Positions 1 through 6,411 of a DNA stretch of 11,435 nucleotides are shown in pieces (position 1 is the first letter of the stretch; the number at the start of each line of letters is the position of its first letter). Source of the stretch: Rhizobacter sp. (GTDB taxonomy: Bacteria > Pseudomonadota > Gammaproteobacteria > Burkholderiales > Burkholderiaceae); contig JACMKW010000466.1 in the NCBI GenBank assembly GCA_014379885.1, positions 1-11,435 of the forward strand. Direction: 5' to 3'. Under the pieces are notes generated by a model. It was not told where the DNA came from. It saw only the letters and a list, made by a program, of their open reading frames with translations, and ran no database searches. Both the position numbers and the translations under genes were made by a program.

Positions 1-780
1 CGCGTCCTCCGCATCGAGGATGCCCTTGAGGATGAGCTTGCCGCCCCACTGTGACTTGACCCATTCCACGTCCGCCCACGAGAGGCTCGGGTCGAACTGG
101 CCTGCGATCCATTGCGAGAGCGTAGTCAGCGTATCGGCATCCTTGATGCGGCCCTCGAGGTTGCCGAACGACTTGCGCCGGCCGGTCATCACGTTGAGCG
201 CCCAACCCGGCTTGGTCATCAGGTTGAGGATGTTCGCGAGCGTGGGCCTGGGTGGGGTGGTGAGGCCGTTCTTGATGTCCTTGTGGCGCTGGCCCAGCAC
301 CTGCAGGTCGAGCGTGAGCATCAAGGCTGAGACGCCGGCGGCCTTGGCGCGGTCCATCAAGCGCTCCATGAAATCGCGGTCTCGCATCCAGTAGAGCTGG
401 AACCAGAACGGCGCCTTGGTGTGCGCGGCGATGTCTTCGATGGAGCAGATGCTCATGGTCGACAGCGTGAACGGGATGCCGAATTTTTCAGCCGCACGCG
501 CCGCGAGAATTTCACCATCGGCATGCTGCATGCCGGTGAGGCCGGTGGGTGCGATGGCCACCGGCATGGCCACGTTCTGGCCGGCCATGGTGGTGCTCAG
601 CGAGCGGTTGGACATGTCCACCGCTACCCGCTGGCGCAGCAGGATGCGTTGAAAGTCGCTCTCGTTGGCGCGGTAGGTGCCTTCGGTCCACGAGCCGGAA
701 TCGGCGTAGTCGTAGAACATGCGCGGCACGCGCTTTTGCGCCAGCGCGCGCAGGTCTTCGATGCAGGTGATGACCGGCAT
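1..780 (-). CDS. lldD: L-lactate dehydrogenase / FMN-dependent alpha-hydroxy-acid oxidase, 3' end cut by window edge
   Basis: Translating the minus strand from the ATG at 778-780 gives 260 open codons that continue past the left edge. The protein matches the FMN-dependent 2-hydroxyacid dehydrogenase family, which oxidises L-lactate to pyruvate and, as LldD, passes electrons to the respiratory chain at the inner membrane. Visible landmarks are FYDYADSGS at residues 22-30 (substrate-site Tyr region), PVAIAPTG at 73-80, the STMS motif at 107-110 of the FMN pocket, FQLYW at 127-131, LTLDLQVLGQRHKDIKNG at 155-172, and LKGI at 251-254 with the flavin-contacting Lys252. The catalytic His and the C-terminal FMN-phosphate site lie outside the window. 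The start overlaps the upstream stop by one base (TGATG), implying translational coupling. Substrate could be another 2-hydroxyacid (glycolate, mandelate), but the N-terminus looks LldD-like. Confidence 0.9.
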   Translation of the reverse strand, partial: MPVITCIEDLRALAQKRVPRMFYDYADSGSWTEGTYRANESDFQRILLRQRVAVDMSNRSLSTTMAGQNVAMPVAIAPTGLTGMQHADGEILAARAAEKFGIPFTLSTMSICSIEDIAAHTKAPFWFQLYWMRDRDFMERLMDRAKAAGVSALMLTLDLQVLGQRHKDIKNGLTTPPRPTLANILNLMTKPGWALNVMTGRRKSFGNLEGRIKDADTLTTLSQWIAGQFDPSLSWADVEWVKSQWGGKLILKGILDAEDA

Positions 781-1475
781 CAGCGGCGGCGCCGCGGTAC
801 GAAGTTGAGCTGGGTGTCAGCCTTGACCGGCGTGGCGCTTACCTGCACCGGCACCGCGGACTGGTCTTGCAGTTGATCGGGGTGCCACAGCGTGAGCTGC
901 GCCGCGCCGTCGGGCACACCGTCAATGGTGGCCACGCCCTTGGCGTCGGTCTTGGCGAACCAGGGCGTGTCGGACACGTAGACCTGGCCACGCATGGAGC
1001 CGTGGATGTGGCAGCCCAGGCCGATGGCGCCGGCCACGTCGACCTTCACGTCGGCGGTGGATATGCCCGAAGGTTTTTTGGCCGGGCCGCTGGGGTAAAG
1101 GTCGGCGCCACCGCGGGCCGAGGCGATGGGGTCGGCATCGAGCCGCAGCTCGAAGATCTTGACAGGTGCCACGCTGCCGAGTGGCCCGCTGGGTGTGGAG
1201 CGCACGTGGTGGTCGTAACCATCTTTGTTGGTGAAGCGCAGCGTGCTGCCCACCGGCACCACGGTGAGGAAGGGCACGAAGCGCGAGCCTTCTTGGGTGA
1301 TCACCACCGGCTTGGCGGCCGGCGCGGGCACGGTCTTCACGGTTTGCTGCACCAGCACCACCACATCGGGTGCGGGCTTGCCGTCTTTGTCGGTGACTGT
1401 GAGTTGCACGGTACCGGCGTGGGCCAAGCTGGTGCCCAGGGCCAGCGCAAGGAGGGCAAGGGTGTGATTGTTCAT
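780..1475 (-). CDS. Periplasmic cupredoxin-like 'methylamine utilization' family protein
   Basis: A 231-residue protein with a signal peptide (residues 1-20, hydrophobic LALLALALGTSLAHA, cleavage probably after AHA). The body resembles plastocyanin/azurin-like proteins often annotated as methylamine utilization proteins. It has a TVQLTVTDKDGKP start, a YDHHVRS segment with His89/His90, and GCHIHGSM at residues 154-161, where Cys155, His158 and Met161 could complete a type 1 copper site. This is followed by a small carboxypeptidase-regulatory-like tail (KGVATIDGVPDGAAQLTLWHP). The likely role is periplasmic copper binding or electron transfer; no methylamine dehydrogenase genes are in view, so the family name should not be read as a pathway. 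The protein ends in four Arg. ATG 1475 was chosen because it starts the signal peptide; a longer frame upstream would overlap the globin gene. No clear Shine-Dalgarno sequence is seen, consistent with coupling to the gene 34 bases upstream. Confidence 0.85.
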   Translation of the reverse strand: MNNHTLALLALALGTSLAHAGTVQLTVTDKDGKPAPDVVVLVQQTVKTVPAPAAKPVVITQEGSRFVPFLTVVPVGSTLRFTNKDGYDHHVRSTPSGPLGSVAPVKIFELRLDADPIASARGGADLYPSGPAKKPSGISTADVKVDVAGAIGLGCHIHGSMRGQVYVSDTPWFAKTDAKGVATIDGVPDGAAQLTLWHPDQLQDQSAVPVQVSATPVKADTQLNFVPRRRR

Positions 1476-1509
1476 GGACGGGGGTGAAAGTTGGGGAGAG
1501 GATAGACGG

Positions 1510-1974
1510 TCATGGGGTGTTGACGATGTCGCGGTGCATCGGCGCGAGCTTGGCCAGCAGCTTGTTCTGCGTGCCGAAGGCAATGCCTTGTGCGTCCATG
1601 CTTTGCTGCAGCACCTCGACCAGCGCATTGAAGTTGCTCTTGGTGACGTCCATGCCGGCGTGGGCCTTCTTCATGTCGGGGCCCTTTCGCCTGCAGGGGC
1701 CGCCCGAAACTTCGCAGAACTGGGTCACCAGCTCTGCTTTCACGTGCTTGTGGTCCACGTCCTTGAAGAAGGGGTTCATGCGCGAGTCGGCCAGCAGCCG
1801 GGTCATGAAGTCGTCCATCAGCTTGACGAGGCCGGGCTGGGCGCCGAGCTGCTGGTACAGCGTGTCGTCGCTGGCCGGTGTGGCGGGTGCGGTTTGCGCC
1901 TGGGCGGCGCCGCTTACGAGCGCGGCGCTCAGCAGCGCGCTGCGAAACAAAGCAGAGAAAGTGATGCGGGTCAT
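1510..1974 (-). CDS. Exported group 1 truncated hemoglobin
   Basis: A 154-residue protein with an N-terminal signal peptide (about residues 1-26, ending SGAAQA) followed by a bacterial truncated globin fold. Landmarks are LYQQLG at 39-44 (A helix), MDDFMTRLLAD at 53-63 (B helix), NPFF at 67-70 with the CD1 Phe, and KKAHAGM at 102-108, where His105 is the expected proximal heme ligand. Cys87 and Cys94 flank SGGP and could form a disulfide outside the cytoplasm. The B10 position, often Tyr in cytosolic group 1 globins, appears to be Met57, so O2 or NO chemistry may differ. Likely roles are oxygen or NO binding or heme electron transfer in the periplasm; which one is not visible. The start is supported by the signal peptide and by GGAG six bases upstream (plus-strand CTCC at 1981-1984). 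It sits 16 bases after the DUF3034 gene and 34 before the cupredoxin gene. Confidence 0.88.
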   Translation of the reverse strand: MTRITFSALFRSALLSAALVSGAAQAQTAPATPASDDTLYQQLGAQPGLVKLMDDFMTRLLADSRMNPFFKDVDHKHVKAELVTQFCEVSGGPCRRKGPDMKKAHAGMDVTKSNFNALVEVLQQSMDAQGIAFGTQNKLLAKLAPMHRDIVNTP

Positions 1975-1990
1975 GTGAGGCTCCGTGAAT

Positions 1991-2899
1991 TCAGAAGGCA
2001 ATCTGGGCCGACAGGTACGCACCTGTCTGGCGGCGCGTGGCGACACCCGGCACCACCTTGCCCAGGTCGACATACGCGGCGGTGAGCGACACGTACTTGC
2101 TCGGCGCCCAGGCCACAAAGATGTCCATCCAGTCGTCTTCTTTCAGCGCACCGGCGCCCAGCGCGGTGTTGTCCTTGAAGTTGTCGGGCTTGGCGCGGTA
2201 TTCGGCGCCGATGGCGATGTTCTTGTTCAGCAGCCAGGCCACCGAGACTTCGGGCTGCAGCGTGTAGTTGGTGTGGTCGGTGGCGCCAAAACCGAGCAGG
2301 CCGTTCTGGTTGGCCTTGGTCGCGCGCAGCGTGCCATTGACCAGGATGCCCTGCGCTAGAAAGAGCTTGGTGGCGCTCACATAAATGTCGGTGCCACTGT
2401 CCTTGGCGCCAAAGGCGGTGAGCGTGGTGCTCAGTCGGTCGGCATGGGTCTTTTTGTGCAGCACGCCCACTGCGATTTGTGGCATGAGTGAGTCGCTGTC
2501 GAGCACGGCGTCACCGGCCACGCGCAGCTTCAGGCCGATGATGTCTTGCTTGAGGCGCAGGCCGTCCATGCCGAGTGCGCCGCCGACGGGGCCGGTGTCG
2601 AAGTCTTGTCGGGCGAGCGAGGCTTCGATGCGGTCGTTGTAGCTGAAGGCCGCGCCATAGGCGTTGAGGCCGTAGTCCTTGGTTTTCACCCGGGTGGCGA
2701 AGGCCGAGCCACCCACCTCGCCGGCGGTCGCGTAGCCGCCCGTCATGGCCCATGGCGTGAGGCCACCGCCGGCTGCGCCGTCGATCGTGCTCACTCCACT
2801 GGTCAACAGCAGCTTGCCGCTGCGCGTGCCACTGCTTTGTGAAAAGGCCGGTGAGCAGGCGAGGGCGAGGGCGACAGCACAGTGGATCTTGAAAGTCAT
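1991..2899 (-). CDS. DUF3034 family outer-membrane beta-barrel-like protein
   Basis: A 302-residue protein with a signal peptide (residues 1-20, hydrophobic core AVALALACSPAFS) and the DUF3034 hallmark GKLLLTSGVSTIDGAAGGGL at about residues 28-47, followed by GGYAT and FATRVKTKDYGLNAYGAAFS. The rest alternates short amphipathic strands (for example IGAEYRAKP, DIFVAWAPSKYVSLTAAYVDL) and ends in a terminal Phe (SAQIAF), the usual recognition end for outer-membrane barrels. The family has no assigned biochemical function; a porin or envelope role is inferred. AGGA eight bases upstream of ATG 2899 supports the start. It is the first gene of the four-gene run leading to lldD, and the 106-base gap before it is the likely site of the operon promoter. 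Confidence 0.85.
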   Translation of the reverse strand: MTFKIHCAVALALACSPAFSQSSGTRSGKLLLTSGVSTIDGAAGGGLTPWAMTGGYATAGEVGGSAFATRVKTKDYGLNAYGAAFSYNDRIEASLARQDFDTGPVGGALGMDGLRLKQDIIGLKLRVAGDAVLDSDSLMPQIAVGVLHKKTHADRLSTTLTAFGAKDSGTDIYVSATKLFLAQGILVNGTLRATKANQNGLLGFGATDHTNYTLQPEVSVAWLLNKNIAIGAEYRAKPDNFKDNTALGAGALKEDDWMDIFVAWAPSKYVSLTAAYVDLGKVVPGVATRRQTGAYLSAQIAF

Positions 2900-2979
2900 G
2901 GGCTTTGTCCTGGTGGAGTGTGAGCAGTGCGAATGTTCTTCATACGCACCGGCCAGCAGCTTGGATGCAGTGCGCGAGC

Positions 2980-2994
2980 GTGCAAAGTTGGCAC
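2980..2994. promoter_or_regulatory. Imperfect palindrome, candidate operator upstream of the DUF3034-globin-lldD operon
   Basis: GTGCAAAGTTGGCAC is a 15-base dyad with six of seven base pairs matching in each arm around a central base. It lies in the 106-base gap between the dinB stop (3006) and the DUF3034 start (2899), where a promoter for the downstream operon is expected. No well-formed -35/-10 pair could be assigned confidently nearby. It does not match a regulator site I can name. It could also be a chance dyad. Confidence 0.3.
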
Positions 2995-3005
2995 CGCAGT
3001 GAGTT

Positions 3006-4247
3006 TCAGCTGGAGGGTGGCGCTTTGTCGAATGCCTGGTCAAACAGGGGCATTGGTGCATCGTACGCAGCCTCTGGCTCTTGTGCCACCACCATGGGAG
3101 GCTCGGTGAGATGCGGGTCAACCAGCTCGGAGAGCTTGGCCAGGTTGCCCGCGCGCACGCCCAGCAGGCGCAGACGGCGCGTGAGGTCAACGCGCTTGAG
3201 GCATTCGCCGGCAGCGCGGCGAATGGTGCGCGCATCGAGCGTGTGGGCGCTCAGGGTGAGATCGCGCGTCACACTCTTGAAATCGTCGAAGCGCAGCTTG
3301 ATGCCGATGGTCTTGCCGGCGTAGCCCTTGCGGGCCAGGTCTCCGGCCAACTCGACACACAGCTCGGTGAAGATATGGGTGAGCGTGCTGCGGCCTCGCA
3401 CCGCATGCAGGTCGCGCTCGAAGGTGGTTTCGCGGCTGATCGACACCGGCTCGCTGTGGGTGACCACCGGCCGCTCGTCTCGACCGTGCGCGGCCTCATG
3501 CAACCAGGCGCCATAGCTCTTGCCGAAGTTGGCGACCAGAAACGCCGGGTCGGCCGCAGCGATGTCGCCGATGGTGTGCATGCCAAAGCCCGCCAGCTTC
3601 TCGCTCGCCTTGGGGCCGATGCCGTTGACCTTGCGCGCGGCCAGCGGCCAGATGCGGGCGGGGATTTCGTCGATGCCGAGCAGCGTGAGTCCATTGGGCT
3701 TGTCGAGCTCGGAGCAGAGTTTGGAGAGCAGCTTGTTCGGTGTGACGCCCACCGAGCAGGTGAGCCCGGTGGCATCAAACACCGCGTCTTTGAGGGCTTG
3801 GCCGATGCGTTGACCGGCGTCGTCATGCACGCCGGGCAGGTCGCTCAGGTCGATGTAGATCTCGTCGATGCCGCGGTCTTCCACGATCGGTGCCATGCGG
3901 CGCACCGCAGCCTTGAACAGGCGCGAGTACTGGCGGTATTCGTCGAAGTCGACCGGCAGCAGAACAGCGTCAGGCGCGAGTTTGGCGGCCTTCATCGTGC
4001 CCATGGCCGAGAACACCCCGAGTGCGCGCGCTTCGTAGGTGCTGGTCGTGAGCACGCCGCGACCGGTGTAGTCGCGCAAGCGGAAGAATTCGCGGGTGCC
4101 GTCGGGCCGTTCCACCGGTTGGTGGCGCCGCCCGCCGCCGATGACCACCGGCAGCCCGCGCAGCTCGGGATAGCGCAGCAACTCGACCGACGCGTAGAAG
4201 GCGTCCATGTCGAGGTGAGCGATCAGGCGTTGAAGGGGTGGAGACAA
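3006..4247 (-). CDS. dinB: DNA polymerase IV, Y-family translesion polymerase
   Basis: A 413-residue error-prone DNA polymerase that extends past lesions and mismatched ends using the beta clamp. Visible elements are HLDMDAFYASVE at residues 11-22 (metal ligand Asp13; Tyr18 at the steric-gate position), YEARALGV at 71-78, the catalytic SOS-family core DRGIDEIYIDLS at 124-135 (Asp128, Glu129), SVGVTPNKLLSKL at 165-177, an HhH-type thumb NGIGPKASEKL at 208-218, the little-finger domain at about 270-370, and a C-terminal clamp-binding motif MPLFD at 399-403. Between IGGG and the GVLTTSTYEAR block there is an extra stretch of about 20 residues (40-64) compared with E. coli DinB. The start codon is TTG: an in-frame TAA lies 27 bases upstream, and the first ATG would fall inside the metal-binding motif. 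The LexA box just upstream predicts SOS control. Confidence 0.95.
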   Translation of the reverse strand: MSPPLQRLIAHLDMDAFYASVELLRYPELRGLPVVIGGGRRHQPVERPDGTREFFRLRDYTGRGVLTTSTYEARALGVFSAMGTMKAAKLAPDAVLLPVDFDEYRQYSRLFKAAVRRMAPIVEDRGIDEIYIDLSDLPGVHDDAGQRIGQALKDAVFDATGLTCSVGVTPNKLLSKLCSELDKPNGLTLLGIDEIPARIWPLAARKVNGIGPKASEKLAGFGMHTIGDIAAADPAFLVANFGKSYGAWLHEAAHGRDERPVVTHSEPVSISRETTFERDLHAVRGRSTLTHIFTELCVELAGDLARKGYAGKTIGIKLRFDDFKSVTRDLTLSAHTLDARTIRRAAGECLKRVDLTRRLRLLGVRAGNLAKLSELVDPHLTEPPMVVAQEPEAAYDAPMPLFDQAFDKAPPSS

Positions 4248-4263
4248 GGTGCTGGGCGGAAAG

Positions 4264-4279
4264 CTGTATTTTTATCCAG
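4264..4279 (-). promoter_or_regulatory. LexA (SOS) box upstream of dinB
   Basis: The minus strand reads CTGGATAAAAATACAG, a full CTG-N10-CAG LexA operator matching 13 of 16 bases of the E. coli consensus CTGTATATATATACAG. Its dinB-proximal end is 16 bases from the TTG start of dinB, and the AT-rich centre (TAAAAAT) could double as the -10 element, so bound LexA would block the promoter. It lies in the 98-base divergent region shared with the GFA-family gene, about 66 bases from that gene's start. Confidence 0.88.
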
Positions 4280-4333
4280 TCTTCGGCGCGGCGCCAGCCC
4301 CGGCGGTGCAGATGGTTGCCCCGCAGGCGCGGT

Positions 4334-4345
4334 TAGCATTTCTGC
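4334..4345 (+). promoter_or_regulatory. Possible -10 element giving a leaderless transcript for the GFA-family gene
   Basis: TAGCAT at 4334-4339 lies six bases before the ATG at 4346, the spacing at which transcription would begin at or next to the start codon. No Shine-Dalgarno-like sequence is present before the ATG. No convincing -35 was found, so this is a weak call. Confidence 0.25.
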
Positions 4346-4786
4346 ATGACTGACACCCACTCCACCACCACCACCACCAGCTACACCGCCAACTGCCTGT
4401 GCTCAGGCGTCACCTTTCGCATCACCGGTGAATTGCAGCCGATCCAGGTGTGCCATTGCATGCAGTGCCGCAAAGCCCAGGGCACCGTCTTCGCCACCAA
4501 CATGCCGGTGGATCGCACCGCGTTTCAGCTCGACAGCGGGGCCGAGCTGTTGACCGAATACGAATCGTCACCCGGCAAGAAGCGTGCTTTCTGCAGCCGC
4601 TGCGGCTCCCCCGTGTACAGCCGCAGAGACGATCTGCCACAGGTGCTGCGCATTCGCGCCGGCCTCATCAACGAGCCGTTGCCGGTGCGGGCAGCGGCGC
4701 ATTTTTATGTGGCGGACAAGGCGAACTGGTGGACCATCGACGACACACTGCCGCAATACGAGCAGGCGTTCAAGCCGCCGGTCTGA
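4346..4786 (+). CDS. GFA (glutathione-dependent formaldehyde-activating-like) family zinc-binding protein
   Basis: A 146-residue protein of the CENP-V/GFA fold. The zinc-binding cysteines are all present in the family pattern: Cys17 and Cys19 in NCLCSG, Cys36, Cys38 and Cys41 in CHCMQC, and Cys83 and Cys86 in FCSRCGSPV. The family was named for glutathione-formaldehyde chemistry, but most members have no proven reaction, so only a cytosolic zinc-binding role is safe. The N-terminus carries a Thr run encoded by a triplet repeat. It is transcribed away from dinB across a shared 98-base region and ends seven bases from the stop of the convergent LysM gene. There is no visible Shine-Dalgarno sequence. 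Confidence 0.9.
   Translation: MTDTHSTTTTTSYTANCLCSGVTFRITGELQPIQVCHCMQCRKAQGTVFATNMPVDRTAFQLDSGAELLTEYESSPGKKRAFCSRCGSPVYSRRDDLPQVLRIRAGLINEPLPVRAAAHFYVADKANWWTIDDTLPQYEQAFKPPV
4362..4379 (+). repeat. (CCA)6 triplet microsatellite inside the GFA-family gene
   Basis: Six tandem CCA units are read in frame as ACC codons and encode a run of Thr near the protein N-terminus. Changes in copy number would alter only the Thr run length, not the frame. Confidence 0.8.
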
Positions 4787-4793
4787 CAGGGGT

Positions 4794-6284
4794 TCAGAAC
4801 GTGGTGGTCAGGGCGGCCTTGATCTTGTCTTCGTTGTTCAGGCCGCGGGCGAAATCGATGGCGGTTCCGGCGCTTTCGCCGTAGACCGTCCGGTAGTACC
4901 CCACGTTGGCGGACAGGTGGTCCGAGACCTGGAGTTTGAAGTCGAGCAGGCTGGCCACCGATTTCTGATCGGGCAGGTCGTTTCTGAACTCGTAGGTTCC
5001 CAGTGCGCCGGCTGTGACAGTCAAACCGCCACGGCTGACACTGATGCCGCCCTGGGTGGTGAGCGCCACAGTTCTCAGCTCGGTTTCAGGGTTGACGAAC
5101 CCCCAGCCACCGGCCTTGAGCTGCAATTCGAAACCAGCAACCGGGGTGTAGGCGGTGCTTACTTCCCCGGTTCCGAGAGTGATGGACATGGTGCGGCCGG
5201 CAGGTTTGCCTGGGCCACCGTCCTGAAGGTTTGCGAGTTCCCAGTAATGCAGGCCGAAGGTCGAGCGAACGCTGAAATCTTCGCTCTTGGCGACCTGCTT
5301 GCCCAGTTCGACGATCGCCCGGGTGGTGGAGGAGGACGGGCCGCTGTCGGGGAATCTCAGCACCTCCGCGACCGACAACTTGAGGCTCCCGTCGGTGCCC
5401 AGCTTCATGTTGAAGTCTGCGCGCAGCTGGGATGCCTTGGCTGTGGCCGCGGTGTGCTCTGACAGGGTGAGGCTGACGCTGTAAGGCGGCTTGGCCGGCG
5501 CCGAGGCAACGGCAGGCTCGGCGGCAGCGGGCTGGGCGGGGTTTGCGGGTTCAGCAGGCTCGGCCTCAGGCCCTGAAGGCACGACGATCGGAACCGGCAG
5601 CGCTGCGACGGCAGGCTCGGTTTTCGGTGCCGGCTTGGCTTCTTCGGGATCGGGTTCGCCTTCTGGTTCTGGTAGTGGGTCAACCGCTTCGACCGCACCT
5701 GCTTCGTGCTTGATCGGGTCTTCTGGTGGCGCAGGGTCTGTCGCTGCAGCGGGCTCTTCCGTCACGACGGCAGGTTCCGGCAGGGGCTTCGCGCCCACGG
5801 TGCCCGGAATCCAGATTTGCTGCCCTGCGGTGAAGGTGTGGCCGCGGGCCAGGTCGTGGTGGTTGGCGAGCCGCACGTTGGCGGCAAGCTCCGACAGCGT
5901 GCTGGAGGGGCCCCATCTCACCTGCCTGGGCATCGCACCATGCTGCTCGTCGATGACGATCCTGATCGGCGTGTTCGGTGGCAGCTTCCTGCAGGCCCCG
6001 TCATCGGTTGGCAGGCCGGGGTTGTCGGCCCGCAGTTGAGACAGCGTCATGCCGTACCGGGCTGCGACTTCATGCAGGGATTCGCCCTTGCCCAAGGGAT
6101 AGTCGAAGCGGGTGGGTGTGGCGGGGTTGGTGGCAACGGGGGCGTCGGGAAGTGATGCCTCCTCGCCCGCCGGTGCGGCTTCTGCGACCGGCTGCGGATC
6201 GGCCGGTTCGTCATCCCGCAGGCTGAGTTGGAGTTCATTCCAGTTGGGTGGATTGAACAATCCGAAGGTGTCAGTTGTAGACAT
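4794..6284 (-). CDS. LysM-domain protein with Pro/Glu-rich linker and beta-rich C-terminus, function unknown
   Basis: A 496-residue protein I cannot assign to a characterised gene. Residues 1-59 are acidic and low-complexity. A LysM-like module covers about 60-110 (YPLGKGESLHEVAARYGMTL then ADNPGL and IRIV). A second, weaker one covers about 122-161 and ends in the typical GQQIWIPG. Residues 165-266 form a linker dominated by Pro, Glu and Ala. Residues 267-496 are rich in alternating beta-type segments, with a final aromatic residue (TTTF) resembling outer-membrane barrel ends. LysM modules usually bind peptidoglycan or chitin. The puzzle is location: no Sec signal peptide or lipobox is visible at this start, and no Shine-Dalgarno sequence precedes ATG 6284. 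It diverges from the EgtB/SenA-like gene. Protein location could be cytoplasmic, or export could be non-Sec. Confidence 0.8.
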   Translation of the reverse strand: MSTTDTFGLFNPPNWNELQLSLRDDEPADPQPVAEAAPAGEEASLPDAPVATNPATPTRFDYPLGKGESLHEVAARYGMTLSQLRADNPGLPTDDGACRKLPPNTPIRIVIDEQHGAMPRQVRWGPSSTLSELAANVRLANHHDLARGHTFTAGQQIWIPGTVGAKPLPEPAVVTEEPAAATDPAPPEDPIKHEAGAVEAVDPLPEPEGEPDPEEAKPAPKTEPAVAALPVPIVVPSGPEAEPAEPANPAQPAAAEPAVASAPAKPPYSVSLTLSEHTAATAKASQLRADFNMKLGTDGSLKLSVAEVLRFPDSGPSSSTTRAIVELGKQVAKSEDFSVRSTFGLHYWELANLQDGGPGKPAGRTMSITLGTGEVSTAYTPVAGFELQLKAGGWGFVNPETELRTVALTTQGGISVSRGGLTVTAGALGTYEFRNDLPDQKSVASLLDFKLQVSDHLSANVGYYRTVYGESAGTAIDFARGLNNEDKIKAALTTTF

Positions 6285-6342
6285 GAGTGAGCGGCACGGT
6301 GTTGGAAGGGAAGCGGAAAGCTTGCTACCCAGACACTACGCA

Positions 6343-6394
6343 GGCCCAGGCTGCCGGCCTAGCTGGGCCACCTCCTAGCTGGGGCACGCCCCAG
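6343..6394. promoter_or_regulatory. Cluster of direct and inverted CTGGG/CCCAG repeats in a divergent promoter region
   Basis: Two 14-base direct repeats, CCTAGCTGGGCCAC at 6358-6371 and CCTAGCTGGGGCAC at 6374-6387, differ at one base and are spaced 16 bases apart. They are interlocked with two inverted repeats: GGCCCAG/CTGGGCC (6343-6349 and 6363-6369) and CTGGGGC/GCCCCAG (6379-6385 and 6388-6394). They fill the centre of the 127-base gap between the divergent LysM gene (start 6284) and EgtB/SenA-like gene (start 6412). Tandem sites in a divergent promoter are typical of regulator binding. The regulator is unknown, and an RNA hairpin role is the alternative. Confidence 0.45.
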
Positions 6395-6411
6395 ATGCAT
6401 GTGCCATAGTC

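Noticed and set aside
780..1475. A methylamine dehydrogenase pathway
   Set aside because: Only the family name suggests it; no mau structural or maturation genes appear in the window.
867..1487. A 206-codon plus-strand frame over the cupredoxin-like gene
   Set aside because: The His/Gly/Val-rich product is a complement artefact; the minus strand has a signal peptide and copper-site motif.
2987..3003. A TGGCAC resembling a sigma-54 -24 element
   Set aside because: It lacks the matching -12 GC element at the fixed spacing and points toward the end of dinB rather than a gene start.
3081..4349. A 422-codon open frame on the plus strand opposite dinB
   Set aside because: It is the antisense shadow of a clear dinB gene in GC-rich DNA; its translation shows no recognisable domain and it runs through the dinB promoter.
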